From Mactra quadrangularis (Eukaryota > Mollusca > Bivalvia > Venerida > Mactridae), in assembly GCA_025267735.1 (NCBI GenBank), contig CM046311.1:20117020-20181019 (forward strand): a stretch of DNA of 64,000 nucleotides, read 5' to 3'. The notes beneath the pieces were generated by a model. It saw only the letters and a program-made list of their open reading frames with translations, was not told the DNA's origin and did no database searches. Below are positions 62,801 through 64,000 of the stretch, one piece after another. Both the position numbers and the translations under genes were made by a program. Position 1 is the stretch's first letter, and the number at the start of each line of letters is the position of its first letter.

Positions 62801-64000
62801 CCGTGCACAGGTGGTACAGTTTTCTACACATTATTGCTAAATACCATGAACTATGGATTAAATCCTATTGTTCTTTTTACACGTGTTTTCATTGTAACAG
62901 TGAAAGTTTGTTTGTATGGGAGGGGAAAACCCAAATATTTGAATTCCGGATATAGTCTATTTCCAAATTTATCAGAATTTCTATTTTTAGATTGGGTTTT
63001 CCAAGTTATTTTTATAGTTCATTTTATTAGTTGCAAATTGCATCATGGATATTATTATAGCTTAGACCAGCTGAACCTGCTCATACTGTGAATTTGTCTA
63101 ATGATAAAAATGCCAGTGTGTGAGGGGAGCATTTTAGATCAGGGTTTAATCAGATTGCATCAGGATCTAAGTTATCAAATTTGAGTAAGAAATCCAATAT
63201 CAAATAAGAATAACTTTAATATTCAACAACAAAGATTATATGACAAGTGTTGTTAAATTTCATTCAACAGTCAGTGGCACATACATTAACCTTGCTGATT
63301 TAAATTGATCATAAGTACAAAAGTACTGCAAGAGTATTTAAAGCAGTGGGGTAAATATATGCGCCACTGACAGTTGAATATCAACCTTGCTGATTTAAGT
63401 CAATCGTAAATACAAAAATACTGTGAAGGTAATTAAATCAGAGGGATAAATATAGCAGAGGTATAATATGGCACTTGTACTCACTTGCCTTTAAGCTAGC
63501 TTTTATGGCAACGTCGTAGAGTGTCCGCTTAAGACCCGAGAGGTCATGGGTTCAAATCCTAGTACGGACCATGGATTTTTATCGGGTTACATTTGGCGCC
63601 CAAAGTAAATAACCCACTTGGAATTGTTTGATCAAGCTCCAAGAATTCGAGGACAAATTCTATTATGGAGGGGGTGTGTGTAGCAGAGGTATAATACGGC
63701 ACTTGTACTCCCTTGCCTTCAAGCTAACTTTTATGGCGACGTGGTAGAGTGTCCGCTTATGACCAGAGAGGTTGTGGCTTCAAATCCAATTTGGGACCAT
63801 GGATTTTTATCGGGTTACATAAATATATGCACCACTGACAGTTGAATAAAATTTAACAATGCATTATTTAAGAACAGTAAAGAGTATATTTACCTGAATT
63901 GAAGGAAAGACCAGATGTAGGTTTTAAGTCACTAGTATTAGAATTATCAAACAATTTTCTACTAACAGGTGTACTTGAACTTTGTGGTAAAACATCAGAT
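50846..64000 (-). CDS. NUP214: NUP214 nucleoporin, C-terminal FG-repeat region, 9 exons, 5' part outside the window
   Basis: In transcript order the exons are 64000-63894 (cut by the edge), 62264-61995, 60921-59454, 57323-57190, 55707-55558, 54600-54384, 53277-53183, 52115-52085 and 50879-50846. All junctions are GT-AG and in frame, giving 834 residues before TAG. The protein is Ser/Thr/Gly-rich with many FG, FGQ and GLFG motifs, including an array of about 18 LFGQ-type repeats of roughly 13 residues. The C-terminus follows human NUP214 in order: [20 protein letters not shown], then [19 protein letters not shown], then PTFGALAQ and FGALGQQ blocks, ending FTGYRG (human GFGGWRS). Family knowledge: NUP214 sits on the cytoplasmic face of the nuclear pore with NUP88 and NUP62, and its FG region binds CRM1 and NXF1 for export. 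The N-terminal beta-propeller is not in the window. Confidence 0.92.
51200..51505 (+). repeat. tRNA-derived SINE, family 1
   Basis: The box B-like GGGTTCAATTCCTGGGCAGG is followed by the full family body and TTGTGTTGCTACATTGTTAC. It lies in the sense of FAM78, antisense to NUP214. Confidence 0.6.
51789..52015. mobile_element. MITE with AGGCCACAACAAGTTGAT ends, copy 1
   Basis: Inverted ends GGCCACAACAAGTTGATCAA and ATGATCAACTTGTTGTGGCC, then TTCTATGGATT and its complement further in, bound about 227 bp. Interior motifs TTGCTCGCTCATAAAA and GCTCTCTCGCCCCATTTTTT are shared with copy 2 in opposite orientation. It lies in the NUP214 last-but-one intron region. Confidence 0.7.
52368..52393 (+). 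repeat. (TGCC)n microsatellite
   Basis: Six CTGC/TGCC units in a NUP214 intron. Confidence 0.8.
52663..52740 (+). repeat. SINE family 1, 3' fragment
   Basis: Only the tail is present (GTTGAGTAGGTAGACTCACT, ACAATGTGTTGCTATGGCAA). Confidence 0.5.
54168..54384 (-). repeat. Tandem 72-bp units carrying repeated 5' splice donors (NUP214)
   Basis: The end of exon 54600-54384 plus the first bases of its intron is repeated downstream. The end of the sequence for GSAGFAG followed by GTAAGT occurs at exon ends 54384, 54312 and 54240, exactly 72 bases apart. A fourth unit near 54168 has lost the donor (CTGGAAGAAG). Because the donor reads GG|GTAAGT, splicing at a downstream donor would place TAA immediately in frame, so only the first gives full-length protein. 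Confidence 0.85.
54945..55165. repeat. Palindromic interspersed repeat, copy 2
   Basis: The same organisation as 50213-50420, with better symmetry (TTTCACGAGTGAGCTAAG against TTAGCTCACGAGTGAAAT). It is followed by the shared TTAAAGTTTAAGTATGGTAT. It lies in a NUP214 intron. Confidence 0.6.
55797..56094. mobile_element. MITE with AGGCCACAACAAGTTGAT ends, copy 2, carrying an exon fragment
   Basis: The same inverted ends as at 51789-52015, but longer by an internal insertion of about 62-75 bases. That insertion (55918-55979) is a copy of the acceptor and exon start at 57291-57352. The shared MITE sequence resumes at TTTGACCAAAATTTTATGAG. Confidence 0.7.
55918..55979 (-). pseudogene. Copied fragment of a NUP214 exon, with its acceptor, inside a MITE
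   Basis: This segment is nearly identical to 57291-57352, the acceptor region and first 33 bases of the NUP214 exon that begins [11 protein letters not shown]. On the minus strand it keeps an AG acceptor, coding for [10 protein letters not shown], and then by chance GAGAG|GTACAT, a possible donor. Its phases do not fit between its neighbours without a frameshift, so it is called a pseudo-exon. It lies in the middle of a TIR element whose other copy (51789-52015) lacks it. Confidence 0.7.
57897..58908. mobile_element. Possible TIR element in a NUP214 intron
   Basis: TTTGTGTTAAACGACC near the left and GGTCGCTTAACACAAGATCC near the right are inverted. The right end reads CCACTG followed by TA, as in pogo-type elements. 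The left terminus is unclear and no ORF is present, so boundaries are approximate. Confidence 0.35.
58893..59245 (+). repeat. Tandem duplication of an interspersed repeat
   Basis: A segment of about 180 bases with AATGCAACAAAGGGCAATAA and CTCCCAAAGTATGAAG occurs twice in tandem (about 58895-59075 and 59085-59245). It lies in the NUP214 intron just downstream of the large FG exon. Confidence 0.6.
59640..60190 (-). repeat. Coding minisatellite of about 39 bp in the NUP214 FG domain
   Basis: Tandem units encode (G/S)[16 protein letters not shown] 13-mers. The central units (about 59690-59960) are nearly identical at DNA level, which suggests recent expansion or homogenisation; the outer units drift. 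Period times three keeps the frame. The low-complexity DNA also leaves long open frames on the opposite strand, which are not genes. Confidence 0.85.
61075..61290 (-). repeat. SINE family 4
   Basis: The plus strand reads TTGTGAAACAAGTTCTTACA, GAAGTTTCTTGCTCAAGAAA, then the inverted head TAATGACTTAGCCACACC. It lies in a NUP214 intron, in the sense of the gene. Confidence 0.55.
62296..62530 (-). repeat. tRNA-derived SINE, family 2
   Basis: The same family as 49505-49800. The plus strand shows CCAGTACACACCTACCCTTC, then GGGTGGGATTCGAACCCTTA (box B in reverse) and AATGGCGCTACTAACTGTAC (box A in reverse). It lies in a NUP214 intron. Confidence 0.7.
62640..62960. repeat. Interspersed repeat shared with 46580-46790 and 20210-20330
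   Basis: GTGCACAGGTGGTACAGTTT, GGGGAAAACCCAAATATTTG and GGATATAGTCTATTTCC recur in FAM78 intron 4 (46600-46790) and, inverted, in XAB2 intron 5. No coding potential is seen. Confidence 0.5.
63286..63380 (+). repeat. Tandem duplicate preserving the empty target site of the TRIM
   Basis: The sequence from CCTTGCTGATTTAA through GTAAATATATGCGCCACTGAC is repeated immediately downstream (from about 63382). There it is interrupted after ATAAA by the LTR element and resumes TAAATATATGCACCACTGAC. The uninterrupted copy is therefore the pre-insertion site. Confidence 0.8.
63451..63819 (+). mobile_element. TRIM-like miniature LTR retrotransposon with tRNA-like LTRs
   Basis: Two direct repeats of exactly 141 bases (63451-63591 and 63679-63819, about 16 mismatches) flank 87 internal bases. 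LTR1 begins TATAGCAGAGG and LTR2 TGTAGCAGAGG; both end GGGTTACA. Directly after LTR1 is TTTGGCGCCCAAAG, a primer-binding site of tRNA-Lys type (TGGCGCCCAA). Directly before LTR2 is ATGGAGGGGG, a polypurine tract. TAAA flanks both ends (63447-63450, 63820-63823) as target duplication. Each LTR contains a tRNA-like stretch (TGGCRACGTSG box A, TTCAAATCC box B). There is no coding capacity, so mobilisation must have been in trans. It lies in a NUP214 intron. Confidence 0.8.

Noticed and set aside
63500..63570. Functional tRNA gene in the LTR element
   Set aside because: Box A and box B are recognisable, but the acceptor and anticodon stems do not pair well and the same sequence occurs in both LTRs.
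1..64000. Prokaryotic-type systems (operons, CRISPR, phage or defence islands)
   Set aside because: No such signals; gene structure is intron-rich and animal-like throughout.

Overview
The window is animal nuclear DNA: AT-rich, with short exons in long introns, clean GT-AG junctions, a dense load of tRNA-derived SINEs and small DNA transposons, and no operons. The repeat content (SINEs with a 'CCTTGAGCAAGAAA' body, and a short 'ATACCCCCGCTTCGAAGAAG' element) looks lophotrochozoan, most likely a bivalve mollusc. That species guess is inference from general familiarity.

Three protein-coding genes can be reconstructed by joining exons in frame. (1) XAB2/SYF1, + strand, 6724-36235: 23 coding exons giving a complete 850-residue HAT-repeat splicing factor. 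(2) FAM78, + strand, 41691-47468: 5 exons giving about 286 residues, complete. (3) The C-terminal half of nucleoporin NUP214, - strand, entering from the right edge and ending at 50846: 9 exons, 834 residues of FG-repeat domain. FAM78 and NUP214 are convergent (tail to tail). From memory, human FAM78A and NUP214 are also convergent neighbours at 9q34, so this pair looks like ancient conserved microsynteny. XAB2 is not part of that human neighbourhood.

Layout: 1-6700 is intergenic, with a SINE, a hairpin element, a piggyBac-like element (2726-4374) and a 740-bp TIR element (5388-6127). 6724-36235 is XAB2, whose introns hold hAT-like, piggyBac-like and pogo-like elements, SINEs and a LINE fragment. 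36236-41650 holds the XAB2 3' region with decayed copies of its own C-terminal coding sequence, then nested MITEs. 41658-47468 is FAM78, with a palindromic-array element in intron 1 and a 31-33 bp minisatellite in intron 3. 47469-50845 lies between the convergent genes. 50846-64000 is NUP214.

Three observations deserve most attention. First, a 369-bp LTR element without coding capacity (63451-63819) has two 141-bp LTRs, a tRNA-Lys-type primer site, a polypurine tract and a tRNA-like pol III promoter inside each LTR; a tandemly duplicated empty site lies beside it. Second, tandem duplications repeatedly span splice sites: arrays of acceptors before XAB2 exons 3, 5 and 23, and an array of donors after one NUP214 exon. 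Third, a MITE in a NUP214 intron carries a copied piece of the next upstream NUP214 exon with its acceptor. All repeat classifications rest on termini and target-site duplications read by eye; no database search was possible.
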